Below are positions 22,583 through 35,689 of a stretch of 64,000 bases of DNA, in pieces. This stretch comes from Papilionanthe hookeriana x Papilionanthe teres. Its lineage: Eukaryota > Streptophyta > Magnoliopsida > Asparagales > Orchidaceae. The stretch is from positions 17,182,682 through 17,246,681 of the forward strand of contig CM040433.1 of the NCBI GenBank assembly GCA_022702705.1, given 5' to 3'. The position numbers and the translations under genes are program-made. Numbering within the stretch: position 1 is the stretch's first letter; each line of letters starts with the position of its first letter. The notes below the pieces were generated by a model, which had not been told where the DNA came from, made no database searches, and saw nothing but the letters and a program-made list of their open reading frames with translations.

Positions 22583-24990
22583 GGGGGGAAGAAAAATTTT
22601 TAAAAATGAACTTTATTTATCCTTAGTAGCTTGTATTTAATTTAATATCACTTTTAAAATAACTTTTGTTATGTGGTGTTACCATTAGGTTGATATAATT
22701 TTGATTTTAGGAATGTTAGAAAAATAACTTAGCTGAAATCCTATGTGAAGAAACTGCTTTCGAGTTAAGATATTTGTACGAAACATTGGGAAAATGATTT
22801 TTTTATTTATGGTAGAAAGGAGTTGAATATTTGAAAAACTAAAATTTTTAAATTTATACTTTTTGAGAATTGAGCCTTTTTTGAAACCTTTTTTCAAACT
22901 AATACTTACATTTTTCAAAAGTGAGGGAAAGTTTTGAGATTTGGACTTTAGAAAGGGGATAGTGAAATTCAAAATTATTAAAGACCAATCTAGATATAGT
23001 AATCCTCACATAAGAAAAAAAGAAAAAAAAAGTGGGGGACTAAAAATGATCTTAAAAGAAAGAAAAGAGAAAAAAAAGAGAAATGAAAAAGAAAAGTGAA
23101 AAGAAAATATGTGAGGAGAAGCTTAAGGAGAAGCTAATCAAAAATTGGTTTCACTTGAATCTTTTTTAATGAAAAGACTTAAAAATAATCCTAAGCTTAT
23201 TCTTATTTCAAAAGGTATTGGTCAAATGGGTATAGATAAGGTTCTTAAATTCTGTTTTTATAATTTCTTTGAATCTTTAGTTTGACAATTTTTAATAACT
23301 TTTGAAGTAAATAGAAAATTAGGATTCCTAAGTTGAATATGAGAAATTCTTGCACTCTAGTCCTAGGTTGATTTGCTAGAATTTCTCCTATGTTACACTA
23401 AAATAATTTTGAGATGATATTATAGGAAACTCTATTGAAATCCACTACCACAAGTCTACATATTTAGTTTTTAAAGTTATAGTGTTACTTAAGGAAAAAT
23501 AACAGCTAAGTTTGAGAGAGTTGACACGCCTAAAAAATGCTTGATTTTTCATAAACATTTTGTGCTTAATTTTAATGATATTGTACTATAAAGGAAGTTA
23601 TATTGCATGTTTTTGGTATTAGGTACAAGAAATGGATATTTAGAGAAAAAGAAGCAAAAACGGTGCAATTTGTTACAAAAACGAGCAAGAAAGCAAATTT
23701 TGGCCTGACACATTTCAATAAGTCTTTCCATACAAATTTTGGCTTGGCACTTACATTTTTTCATGCTTATTTTGTAGGGCTATCTGTTAGGAACACAAAG
23801 CAACTTAAATGAAACAAAACAGAGTTAAAACAGAGCCAAATGGAGCAAAATGGTGGAACTGTGCATAATGGGCGCCGACGGCGCTTGATAGGCTCCGACA
23901 GTGCCAGAAACCTAAGAGCCATGATTTTGGACGCTGACAGCGCCTAAAAATGGCGTCGACGGCGCTAGGGATGGTTATTGGTCATATACATTGAATCTGG
24001 ACGCTTTTTGGAAGGTTTCTTGAAATAATTCTTGGAAAATTCGTCCCTACCTTACATTATAGTGTTTTGATATTAGAAAAAGTGGTAGGAATGTTAGGAA
24101 AAATGTGGAGAATGTTTAGAGATCTTAGAAGAGGAGTAGAAATGTAGATTTCTACCTTTTTAGATAGATTGTTGAGGGACCTTTGAGAGAATCCGTAAGA
24201 AAATCTACTAACATTGCATTGATCAACGGGAAACTTTGTGGAAGAGATTTTATCTTTCTTTCAAGGGGAAAAACCTAAGTATTGTATTCTTCATTTTTTA
24301 ATGATTTTGTAAACACTTATGTAGTGAATTTTCTCTAATGAAATGAAGTTTTTCATTGTGTTTTCTTAGTGCTTTGTGTTGTCTTTCTTTTACTCTTTCT
24401 TCTTGTTTGGAAATAGTGGCATAAGAAGATTATGTCATTGTTTTAATTCTACTTTTCTTTTGCAATGAGTAGGATTCATGTTTAGGATATTGAGATGCAT
24501 GCTAAAAGAAATTTTAATTATAAATGTGATAGACTTTACTTGCACTTTGTTAAAATTACAATAAGAGCCCGTTGTAGTATTAAAAATTGTTGTAATTGCA
24601 TTAAGACCCGAGAGGGCGGTGTAATTCTCAACAAGTGGAACCACATTCAAATTCCATAGATGGTGAAGTTCATGAAGTTGGGTGCAAATAAATAGTGAAA
24701 TATACTTTGATGGGCATAAAATTGGAGATTTTAGGGTGATAGACTAAAATCCCTAATTCGATCATAGTGTTTGGAAAATAAATTGAGAGTTAGCCTTCAG
24801 TCGAAGGGAAGTGGAAGATATGGAGTGGGAGTCAGTATCCTCCCAGCCTAACCACGGATTTAGGGACTAAACCTTGGATTAGCCAATGTTCTTTATAGCA
24901 CTCGAAAGAGGTTAAAGAATAGGATTGCTTCTATTTTTCACATACAATATTTAATGTATCTCATTCTTAAACTTTATCCAATTCACTACA
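22583..24990 (+). mobile_element. insertion in B: 3' end plus LTR of an Athila-like element
   Basis: The sequence interrupts B exactly where A runs from GGTCAACA into AGTAGTTTT; it is bordered by CAACA on the left and TAACA on the right, a possible old target duplication. Its first ~940 bp is purine-rich non-coding sequence ending in GTTACTT..GGA....TAACA and a polypurine-like AAGTTTGAGAGAG (about 23508). A ~1.47 kb LTR-like block follows, from TTGACACG (about 23521) to CACTACA (24990). The minus-strand element ending at 26526 shows the same pre-PPT wording. The block contains four short GC-palindrome words (23871-23971). No coding sequence is present, so this is a 5'-truncated copy. Confidence 0.6.
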
Positions 24991-25352
24991 TAACAATAGT
25001 AGTTTTAAACATCTCAAAATTCTCCAAACCAATTCATCCAGAAAGGGTTATCTTTATAATTAATATTTTCCTTTAGGAGTAATTTATAGTTATTTTAAAC
25101 TTAAACTTAACTTTAGGAGTATTTAATAGAAAAATCACTTATATCGACCTTCCAAACTAAAGTCTGATAGTAGTAGACTGAAATTTTACTAAGGACCTCT
25201 TACCTCACCTCCCTATCTGATCGATGAACGGAACTCCACTAGAGCCCTGTATGACTTGAACGGTACGTTTACTTGTGTAGAACCTCTAGTGTGTGCAAGT
25301 ACATACAAACATAAAAACACGCAGAAAAATAACACACGTTGGGGGCGCGTCA

Positions 25353-26526
25353 GTGCACTATAGGAAATGTAAAGTGTAATATATATAATAAGATAGTGAC
25401 AAATAGGAGCAACACTCTTATTTACCCTCCCCAGTGCATAAAGAAGATAGGTTAAAATGACTTCAATTCCTTAAATATCGTAATTAACACATCAAAGCAT
25501 ATTTCCCTAACATTTGCATCTCCCTACAAGGCATATCAACCTATATCCCATAGTTCAATGTGACTAACCTAGTTGACTCTACCATAGCTCTCCCGAGTCA
25601 TTATGGTTCGAAACACATTTTAACATTTCACTTCGCCAAAATGAAAAGTAAATGTAGATCTGAAGGTTAATCATCACATTCGATAATTAAAAGTAATTTA
25701 AAAGCACATTCCAGTCCTATTCATCCTACTTAATCATCACTAGGTAAGGTAAAGAAATCTACGCAAGAAGCATGAGAAAGACACCACACGAATTCATTGA
25801 AACAAGATAAATCTACTATCTAAATGTTTATAAATGAAATAAAAAAATAAAGACAAATAAGAATAATCTTTATCTCCTTTATAATGAATAGAAGATGCTT
25901 AACCAAGACTCCTTCTGAACCCGGGCTGCTGCTCTTGAAGGCTCTCCCTGTCCTCTACACTATAAGAAGAAGAAGGATTCTACAGCAAGCTAACCCTAAA
26001 AATGTCCATCCCTCATTAATCCCTCAACATTCATCAATCCATTTTAAGTCCCAGATACATGACTATATATAGAATCTACTACTTAGCATAAAAATCACTC
26101 TACAGCCTCCGACACAACTCCACATGACAGGCTTCTCGAACTGCTAAAGTTGCTTCAGGCTATTTTTGATGCCTAGGCCCCAGTCTCTCTATGTGTTGTA
26201 GAAGGCATAGATGTCTTGGCGCCCATGGGTCTAGCACCTAGGTGCCAGTATCGCAGAGACTAGGAGCCCAGTAGTTGGCCCCTAGGCGCCAACCTCTTAG
26301 GATGCCTAAGTGAGGGACTGGCGTCTAAGCGTTTAGGGTTCCGACGCCTAGGCGTTAGGCCACAATATGCTCCTTTGCTCTAATTCTCCTCCATGTATCC
26401 TCACTTCCATTACCGATTGCACCAACAAGAAAAAAATATAATAATACCTTTCTTTAAGGCGCAATCTCATCTATAAAAAAGTGTAAATCATATAGAAATA
26501 TTATCATACTTATCTACACATCAAAA
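25353..26526 (-). mobile_element. 3' LTR of the minus-strand Athila-type element, truncated
   Basis: Bases 25353-25660 align with 43090-43395, the start-side part of the LTR beside the primer binding site of the same element type; the ~295 bp LTR terminus found at 42795-43090 is missing here. The other edge abuts a polypurine tract on the minus strand. Combined, these give a full LTR of about 1.47 kb. Internal GC palindromes (CGCCTAGGCG-like words, 26218-26362) recur. Truncation coincides with the end of element Z. Confidence 0.6.
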
Positions 26527-26540
26527 TCCCCAAACTTAAA
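26527..26540 (-). other. polypurine tract of the minus-strand Athila-type element
   Basis: On the minus strand it reads TTAAGTTTGGGGAT, preceded by GTGTTACTTGAGGACAAGTA. This wording (..CTTGAGGACAAG.....AAGTTTGGGG) is, from memory, the usual pre-LTR signature of Athila elements. Confidence 0.7.
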
Positions 26541-27699
26541 TGTTACTTGTCCTCAAGTAACACTAAAGCTTAAATACTAATTTTATTAACTTATAGGAGT
26601 GGGTTTCATAAAAAATTATCAGCAATAATGACTTAAGAGATTCATCGTGATGAAAATACAACTTGCTAGTAAGTTAGTCTAGACAAAATGTATAAGAAAT
26701 CTTGCCTCCAACCAAGAAAATCTAAATTCATATTTACTTCAAAAGATATCAGCAAGTGTTAAGTAGGATACACTAGATGGTAAATAGATAGAATTTAACT
26801 TCTCCCTTTAAAAAGTTTAATGATACTTCCTAAACATCAATAAACTTAGAAATATAGTGGAGTTAAAAATTTAAAAAGAATATATTGAACTATTTTTTTA
26901 TAAGACTTATCCTCAAGCTTCTCCTCATTTATATTTTCTTTTATACTCCTTGTTTCTTGCTTTAGGATGAATGTTTCAATCGTTAACATAACTTAATGAG
27001 TATTACTATATCTGGATAGGTCTTGTAGTAATTTTGAATTCCTCTATCATCTCTTTAAATTAAACACTTCACATTCCTCTTCTTTTTAATTTTTCAAAAT
27101 TTTAAGAAGTATTAGAAGAAAATTTAATTTAAGGAGGCTCAATACTTATTAAGTATAAATCTAAGTACACTAATTTAAAATTATATGATACATTTTGAAG
27201 ATAAATATTTTAACCATTTTCCTATATGTTGAATTGTAGAAGTTACTTAACACTAGTCTTACTTTATTTACATAGAGTTTAAAAAAGTTAACCATGATTT
27301 TTCTTCCTCTTGATTGAGAAAGTTTTATATTTATCCCCCACTTCCCTCAAGATAATTAAAAATAGCAATTCAAACTTACTTTACTTAGGAAAAATAAGTT
27401 TAAACTCTAGAAGATTCCCCCCCTCACCCAAAAAAAACTTAATTTAAAATATTTTAAGCAATTTACAACACAAATTTAAACGGGGACATAAAAGTAAACG
27501 ACTACTTCATACAACATGTGTATATCAGTAACATAAAAAAGTATAGCCAGAAATGAATAGGTATGTAATAGAAAGGAAATCTGAATTGAACAGGATACTT
27601 AATAAAATTAACACAAAATAGTTTGAATATTAGGACAGGAATATAAAAGCAACTCAACAATATAGTGCAAACTAATCCAATAAAAATATAAATAGCAAC
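26541..27699 (-). other. non-coding region between env-like relic and polypurine tract
   Basis: AT-rich sequence with only short chance frames. Its position agrees with the 3' untranslated region of an Athila-type element. Nothing else is seen. Confidence 0.55.
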
Positions 27700-28890
27700 A
27701 ACAACAGTGAGTAAAAAGAAGATCCTATACATCCACATAAAAGAAAATAAACACTATTCATCATCATCATTTTCTTCTTCTTCCTCTTCTTCAACACCCT
27801 CCGTAGAATCCTCCTCCATCAGCTGGTTGGTGTGTTTGTAGGGCTGGTAAGGCGAATATACTGTGAACTCAATAGAATTGTCCCCTCTGATCCACTAGTT
27901 TCTTCTATACATTTCCAACTGAGCAGCTTGGAAGCTAACAAACTAATCAAATTGGCTTTTATTTTGCCAATCCATGTGATAAATGATCTGTTAAATCATA
28001 TACCGTCGTCTAACTGATGGAGACATCCTCCTTCAACCTCCCCAATCTTTCAGACATAGAAGCCAAGCTAGTGAAGAGACGTGGCTGGGAAAAGGAAGTA
28101 GAATGCATAGAAGACGAGGCCCAAGAAGAACTAGCCCTGTACCAAAAATAGTGCATTTGCATATAAATTCAAGTTGGTTTTGGAGATAGGCTTCAAAGGA
28201 TGAAGTTCCTCCTCCCAACTTCCAAAAATCACACCAAAATTCTAGTACACGAAAAAGATAGTAGAGGGGCGTCTTAAACTAAGTTTTGATCCTTCCTTCG
28301 TTACATTAAAGATGGCTTGAATATACAATTAAGAGAGGCTTTATTCCTAGTAATCTCACTTAGATTGGTAGAGGGAAGTATCTTGACATAAATGAAGTAG
28401 TGCCCAGCATTATAGGCTGCATTTAGCTTGAAATAAGAATAGTTTATTTTATGATCATTTATAATTTTCCAAGCCCTCCTAAAATCAGTCAAAATCTGAA
28501 AATTTCATATAAATCAGGATATGTAGGAATGAAGCTGGAGTAAAGACTCCCGGGGACATCTCTCAATGAAATTAACACATTGATACAAGAAGGAGAGATT
28601 CCAACCTGCTTCTCTCTTACAAAAATTGGATCATCAGAAGCATCGTGAAGATTTAAATAGAACACTCTCACCACATAAATCACAGTTACAAAAGTAGTAT
28701 AACAAAATTCCTCCCAATTCCAAATCACAATCATACTTTTAGTAGCTCCCCTAGGGCTGATGAATCCACGTTCAACAATCAATTTTTTCAATACCAAGGA
28801 GTCATTGTAACGCTCCTCAACTTTGGAGCTTACAAATTTCTTCTTTTCAAAAGAAGATTTTGATTTACTACCCTTAGTTTTAAGAGCCAT
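27700..28890 (-). pseudogene. Athila env-like/'putative plant transposon protein' relic
   Basis: On the minus strand an open stretch starts with Met at 28890 and runs 133 codons. It opens with a basic Lys/Ser-rich N-terminus, then FVSSKVEERYNDSLVLKKL and a VERGFI motif, which I associate with the third ORF of Athila-type elements (sometimes called env-like). Further pieces at 28301-28492 and 28033-28218 continue the same protein in other frames, ending in an acidic run encoded by TTC/ATC-rich + strand sequence near 27760-27800. Stops and frameshifts break it. No signal peptide or clear membrane segment is apparent in the first part. Confidence 0.55.
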
Positions 28891-29143
28891 TGAGAAGTAT
28901 TAAAGATGAAAAATAAAAGGAAAAAGGATTTAAAATAACGTGGATGCAAGCAAGATGAAAATCAAGAGTTAAATCAAAATTTTCCCTAAAATCTCTAACC
29001 CAAGCTCTCTCCAACTAAAAATTTAAAAATCTAAGATGAGAATTAAAGAATATGGTTAAACGAGTGAAATTTACCTTGTAGGAGTGATTTCCGTCGACAT
29101 ATTTTTAGGTTATGTGTTTTGAAAAAGAGTCGCCTGCAGAAGT

Positions 29144-32100
29144 TGTCGGCAAATTTTATTTTAAATTAAATTTATTATCTATATAGTTTTAAATAATTTG
29201 TAAAGTAGCATTTGATTTTGAAAATAATTTTAAGTTTGAAAATTTTAAGAAATGAAATAAAACCGATCTCACATCCCAAATAGTTTATATGAACGAGCAC
29301 CGCATCACAAACCGTGTATATATCCCGAGGAATAGACACATTGCTTCATGATGGGGCTCGATTAAATAAACTAGAAGATTTGTGACATCCGTTTGGTCTG
29401 CGAACCAATTTTATAAGCCGACAACTTCCCCTGCTTAATATAAAGGAATTAAGCAGGGTTTATATTACCTGGGTTCTTAAAGTTCTATATAAGGGCAAGC
29501 CCCTATAGTTAATTACATCTTAAATGACGAAAATTATTTAAGAAAACTCTCGATAATTATTAGTGATTTTGCTTTCAAGAATTTTAAAGTTTAATGTTTT
29601 CAAACAATTGGACTTTGGAGATTTCAATAGGGAATAACTCAAATTTGGAACAGTTTATTCTTAAGAGTCCAAAGGAAGAGAAGTAGGGGATGTCACAGAC
29701 CCGAAGTAAACTTTGGTGACTTCCCAACTATCCTATGATTTGGCTTCAATTTGAGAGAATTATTTAATGTTTCAATCCTGCCAATTTTAGTTAATCAGGA
29801 CTTATATTTGTATGACACAATCATACAAATAGCCTTGAAGATGTGAGGGTTTATGTCATACCAAACGATTACCTCGGAGTCCTAAGACCGGTTAGGGCTT
29901 AATTTGCATAACACAATTATGCAAATGCCTAACGAAAATTTGAGGATTTATATTGCACTAGGCAAATTATCTCGAAATCCTATGGCTTGTTGTTTAATTC
30001 AAAGAAAGGTTTTGCCGATGTAGATCCAAGTTTTGCTGATGAAGATGGCCGTGCTGCCCATTGTGCTCCAAGCTCCTTGTTGTTGCAGAAGTTTTAGTTT
30101 TAGAAAGTGGCAATCAGGAGATGAGAGAAGTGTTTAGGTTTAGAAAGGTTGAAAATTGAGATGGCTTAGTATCTTCATTAAAACAAATCTTAAAGTTGGT
30201 TAAACAGAACCGATTAAGATCCTACGATTCCGTCATCTTGGCACCGTTATTTTCATCGGATTCACTTAGTCCAAATGAATTTGGTAAACTCAACTGAATG
30301 AGTTCCACACTTTCATTTAGAACATGAGAAATCTCATTAGCAACACGTTGGTTACATCATCCAAGGGATTACCGATCATCAACGAGACATTTTAATTTTA
30401 GTTATAATTGCAATTTTGTTTTGTTGGTGATTAAATTTTGAGTTTTTTAAACATGCTGGGTTCGATCATTTTCATGCATTTATAAGTACAGGAAAGCAAA
30501 ACATTTAATAAATTGCTGAATGTAAATCACAATAAACTTAAAAGCATACCTGGTGAGCATTCCTGTCATTTTCACCTGCACTTGAAACACATGTTAAAGC
30601 ATTTATATATTTGCAACAAGAAAACACCTAGGTAAAGCTAAGGGAAGGTTCTGGTTGTCTACCAAAATCCTAGTCCTATTGCTAGTCAATTCCTATGACG
30701 TCTAGGTTCTTACGTTTTGTTAAGAATGATTTTCTTCACCAAAGAATAATGAAGTCTCACTGTTCTCTTAAACATCTCATCAAGTTAGAGAAGTGCTTAG
30801 AACTGAATTCTGAACATCTTCTTAAACATTGTAAGGATTATTTTAAGTTCAGTTAGTTTCATTGTGGTGATACCCAGATTATTCTTGCTCAATGAATCAG
30901 GATGTTTGATTATCCTTATGAGTAAGGTGATATTTCATTTAATGCTTCATTTAAGAGTTATGATAATGAAAGCCTTTATGGGCAAATTGGTTCATTAAAA
31001 AGTTTAACCATTCTTAATTTAAAGTTTGAGTTGATAATTTAAAGTGATGTAGTTATGATTAATCTTCTTTCTCTTTTTAGATTATCTTAAGTTTGGACTA
31101 GTGTTCAAGTTGTTCAATTCAATTAAGTTTTATTAGTTTAAATGATTTTAACAGTTCAGATTGATCTTTAAATGTTTTAAAATTTTATTCTTAATTTAAG
31201 TTTTGGGCAATTTCAAATTAATTTCCTTTAGTGTCTTTAGTTCAATCATAAGATTTTCAACAAAGGGTTCTTAAAATATCAATTTTAATCATTATTTTAA
31301 AGTTCCATTAATTGACATTAAATAATGTTTAATTGAACTATTAATTGGGGAATTTAATTTAGAGGATTATGATTTTTTTATTACATTTATTTTTAATCTT
31401 TAATTATCCATGCTTTAATTAATCTTCCAAATTTCATGTAATTTAATTAATGTTTCTTTCTTTTAATGTTTAAGATGATTTAATGGGTTTCTACCACTTG
31501 AACTTCCCATGTTTCAATCATCCAAATGAAAATTAGGATCAAAATATTTTACCCTACCTTTGGTTAAACCTAAATTTCAATTAAGGTTAAAACCTTTAAA
31601 TTACCTTAATGCCCTCTTAAGCATATTCTTACCATAATTCATCAAATCAAACTCAAATGAACTTGAAAATTTTATGTCACCTTAGTCACATGTCAATTAA
31701 GGCATTAGAGGGGAAAATGTGATTTTTTTCAAATTTAATTTAATTTATATAATAATTTTAGGGAAAATAGGAATTTTTCAATGAAAAATTTATAACATGA
31801 TCAAGAGGAAGTTTCTGTCCTTGGGAAAATTATGGGAGGTTCCTACTAACCAGAGGACCACTTGGACCAATTTTGGTGATTTTTTGAATTATATTTTATT
31901 TATTATAATTATTTAAAATTTTGGATTATTAATTCATTTTAAAATATTTTAATGGTGGAAAAATTAATTTCATATTTTTAGAAAATCTCTCTGTAGTCAA
32001 GGAGTTCAGAGAAATAAATTGTATATATTTTTTTATTTTTTTTTTATTTATTAGAATTATTTTAGTAGAAGATTAAAAAAAATTTATTTTTTAAATATTA

Positions 32101-35100
32101 AAAATTATCCTAGGCCTTTTAAAAATTAATATCTCAACTTAGAGACTTAGGAAAAATATTTTGATGGTTCCCAAGTGATTAGGAGACCAAATGTGGTATT
32201 TTGGTGAATTTTTATATTTTTGTGATTTTTTTATAATTTTTAATTATTAAATATTAAAAAATGATTAAAAATCAAATTTTTATGTAAAAATGTAATTTTG
32301 TTTTTCTTGGACTCCCTTGATCACAGAGAGGTCACAAAACAAGTTTAGTGAATTTTTGAAATATATTTTAGGTTTTATGAATTTTTTAATTTTCAAAATA
32401 GCTATGTCATTTAATTAATTCATTTAATAGGTTAAATTAATTCCAATTGACTTAAAATTTTTATGTGAGGCTCTCTGTATCCTAAGTGACAGTGGAGAAT
32501 TGATTTCAAGTGATTTTAATGTGTGGTTACTCTTTATTAATTAAAGTTTAGTTTTAAGTGTTTAGACTAATTAAGGTTATTTTTAAGGAGTTAAATCAAA
32601 CCATAATTTTTCTAAGGTCCTCCGGTTATAAGATACCTCCCCTAATTTTTTCTAGAATTTTCTAAGCAATATGCAAATTATTGGAATTAAAATGCAAAAA
32701 CAGCCACAAAAATTTGGAAAATAGATAACTTGCCATAGAGATGGCCTCTAACCTTAGAAAATTCAGAGATTGTTCCCAAGAACAGAGGCTACAAAAGCCC
32801 TATGGTCTCATGCCATGGTGAATTGTGTGTGTGAGTGAAGAATTAAAATACTCAGATTAGTGTTTAATTAATTAAAAATTAAATAGTCAACAAAATAGAT
32901 CAATTCGTTTTCCACATTGTTCTCCTTTGTTTACTGTGCAAGAAGATATTTTTAGTTTATTTTTGTGATTTTTCTACGTAAAGATATACATTTTCAAAGG
33001 TCAGGGCATTTAAATAATTCAAAAATATCCTATTTATCTACTTAACCACGTCAGCGCCGCATCATCCTCGTCCGGGTCGAAGCTCCACGCGGCACACTCC
33101 TATTTAGTGCCGACATCTGACTCGGCAGCCACGCGGCCCACTGTCCCGCTCCATCTCTTCGTCCGACTTGATCTCCACCTTTCATCCAATACACGCGTGA
33201 ATGGATGGCATCCGTTCATCGTCCCCAAGTGCCCTAACCCGAGAACCGTCCACACTCAAAGCTTAAGATCTCCTTCATTTCTCAACCAAATTACATGATC
33301 TTGGGCTCTATGAACTCGTCTTAACAAGGCAAACACATCTATACGGCTATGATGCTTTGAAGACTTAAACAAAATGGAGAATTGAAACAAGCTCTCGGGA
33401 AGGAAGAGTTCAATACCTTGGCTTTGAGAAGTGAGGCTTCGATCAAAGGAGCTTGGCACATTTGTTGGAGTCTAGGGAAGCTAGGGATGGAGCCTCTGGT
33501 CATGGTGAAATGCCTAGGTATGATTTTGTCCAAACCCGATTTCGAGCTTGGGTCTTCATCACAAATGGGTGGCCTGGTGAGGGGGCTTCCACTGGGGAAC
33601 TTCCTCTCTTAGTCCGATGATGGTGTAGGGTTGATCAATTTGGGGTTTTGCTCACTGTGGTGGAATGTCCTGTTTCGGACTTCAAATTGAACTCTGAAAT
33701 TGAGCTCAAGCAGAGGACTTCAAGGCTGTATTCTAGAGGGGTTCAACTTCTCTAGGCTAGGAGAAGAGTGTGGAGTAATTTTGGCAGAGTTTTGTTAAGG
33801 GTTTTTTTCAACCTTTTTTTGGCTGTGGGGATGGGTGTTTAAATAGCCATGGCTATGGGGGTTATCAGAACAAGCCAAGGGTTGGGATCAGCTGCTTAGG
33901 TCAAGGGAAGAAGAGCCACAATGACCATTGGGGTTGGGACAGCTCAGCAAGGCAAAATTTGAATTTTTGGCTCACATGGAGCTCTCAACCATTGAGTTTT
34001 CCGGCCAACCAGGTGGTGGTCTAGCCAGGGTTAAGTCACCATCTGACTCAGTGAGGTCAGCGGTGGGGTCTGGTGCAAGCAATCAGCTATGGACATGTGT
34101 AAAGAGCTTAGCTTAAGTGGAATGGGGGAAGGGTGGATTTTGAGCTCAATTGGGTTTAATCATGGTTTGGGTTAGGTTTATCCTTCCAAGGTTTAGTTTA
34201 GTCTGAGGGAAAGTCATTTGGGTTAGCTGGATTGGAGTGGAGAATTCTCCATCAAGATCATTTGGATTAATTTTGGGTTGGGGGGAATCATGGAAAGGGT
34301 AAAAATGTTTAATCATGGATTAGAAAAGAGCTCCCCTCTCTTACCATTAATGGATTGATGAGGAGTCCAAGGCTTTCATGGCTCTCATGTGACCTGTACA
34401 TGGCTCAATGGCTCCATTTGGCTTGGGAATGGATTAGCTCACTTTGCATAAAAATGGATTTTAGGGATTTTTGACATTTAGGGGTAATTTGGCATGAGGC
34501 TTGATTTAGAATTATTTGGTGATGAAATTGGAACTTAGGGAATAATTTTATTAAATGGTTGATGAATAGGAATTTGTCATATGGGCTTTTAGAACAAATT
34601 TTGGGCTTGATGATTGGTTTAGGCCAAATTGGAGAATTTTGGTTTGAGTTGGGTTTGGGTGAAGTTTGATTCCAAAGTTGGGGTAAATTAATGTAGAGTT
34701 TTGTTTGTGGGGATGTTAGGAAGATTTCAAAACAAATTTGGGGAAAATTGGGTGACATTTGGGTTCAATTTGGGATGGATTGAGTTACTTGGTCAATTTG
34801 GGCCTTAAAGGCCAATTTGGAATTTTTGATCAAATTGGTTTAAATTGATAAAATTGGGGTATGTGACAGTTGAAAAAAATGATGCGGATAATATTTTAAA
34901 TTTTTTGGAATTTTTTGAGAATTTTTTGAATTTTTGGAATTTAGGCTATTTAGAGTACAAGGAGGGTACATGAAGGGTATTAGGGGCTATTTTTGGGAAT
35001 TTTTATATACTTGGTCATGGATGATCAATTTGAGTAGTGGGGAATGTTTAGGATTGATTTTGATGAATCTTGGTTAATTTAGGCAATTTTAGAAATTTCG

Positions 35101-35689
35101 GGCAATTTCAAGGGTATTTGGTAGGTTTGGTGGGTTTAGGGCCCGGGGGTCAAAAATTGAAATTTTGGAAAAAATGAAGATTGATTAGATGTGAGTAAAA
35201 TGAAACCATTTTGGTTGAGCCATGAAGCCATGTTAAGCTCACAAGAGCCATGAGAGGACTCATTTTAGGCACTAAATATGTTGTTCCTAACCCTCTTAAT
35301 CAGGGGCTTAGGGGTTGAGGTCCATCCATATGAGTTTCCTACATGAGTTAGGAAGCCGAGTAGGGTAAGAGTGGTTTTAGGGTTTAGAATGTATGTGAGA
35401 GTGTGGTGTGTTCAGATTAAACTGACCATGACCAGACTACCCAGGGTAATCCTCAGGCCAAAGAATCTTGTTGGAACTCATCCTTGAACCTCCACATTTG
35501 ACTTTTAACCTTCCAAAGGGGCTTGGAGGTTTATGGTCATCTGTGTGGGGTTCAAGAAAAGTTAAGAAGTGTTTGAATTTCTAAGTGGTGGGTCCCATTT
35601 CTAGTACTCCAGAATATTCAAATGGAAAACCAATGGCTAGATCCTAAGCACTAAGGAGAGAAAAGACCTCACCAAAAATGAGGTCAGCA
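29144..35689 (+). mobile_element. long unit C (solo giant LTR-like unit)
   Basis: This 6.55 kb block aligns with A and B from TGTCGGC (29144) to GGTCAGCA (35689). It keeps the same order: 'cccgaggaata', 'ttggtctgcgaac', module array, GTCAGCGCCGC patch (about 33048), G/T-rich segment and terminal hairpin. It lacks the 354 bp tail of A and B and has no primer site, gag or polypurine tract next to it. It sits between integrase-side and LTR-side parts of minus-strand Athila material, so it most likely inserted there. No target duplication is evident (GAAGT left, ATTTC right). Confidence 0.65.
32732..32745 (+). other. unit hairpin, copy C
   Basis: GCCAT-AGAG-ATGGC is a perfect 5-bp stem, and TAGAG/CTCTA in the same place could pair instead. 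CTAACCTTAGAAAATTCAG follows, aligned with the flank of the corresponding hairpin in B. Confidence 0.5.

Larger units (their letters stand above)
16305..25352 (+). mobile_element. long direct repeat B: 3' giant LTR of element Z, with insertion
   Basis: B aligns with A from TGTCGGCC (16305) to GCGCGTCA (25352). Landmarks in order are: the 'cccgaggaata' and 'tggtctgcgaac' region; 'ttgattatcccttgagc'; the module array; the GTCGGCGCCGC patch (20198-20215); the G/T-rich segment; the terminal hairpin; and the 355 bp tail at 24998-25352. Two differences from A are an 80-bp inverted duplication beside (TA)n near its start and a 2.4 kb insertion at 22583-24990. The sequence bordering the tail on the right is LTR sequence of another element, so Z may have inserted there. 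I could not find a clean target-site duplication. Confidence 0.65.

Noticed and set aside
25884..26072. 62-codon frame on +
   Set aside because: It falls inside the 3' LTR of the minus-strand Athila-type element.
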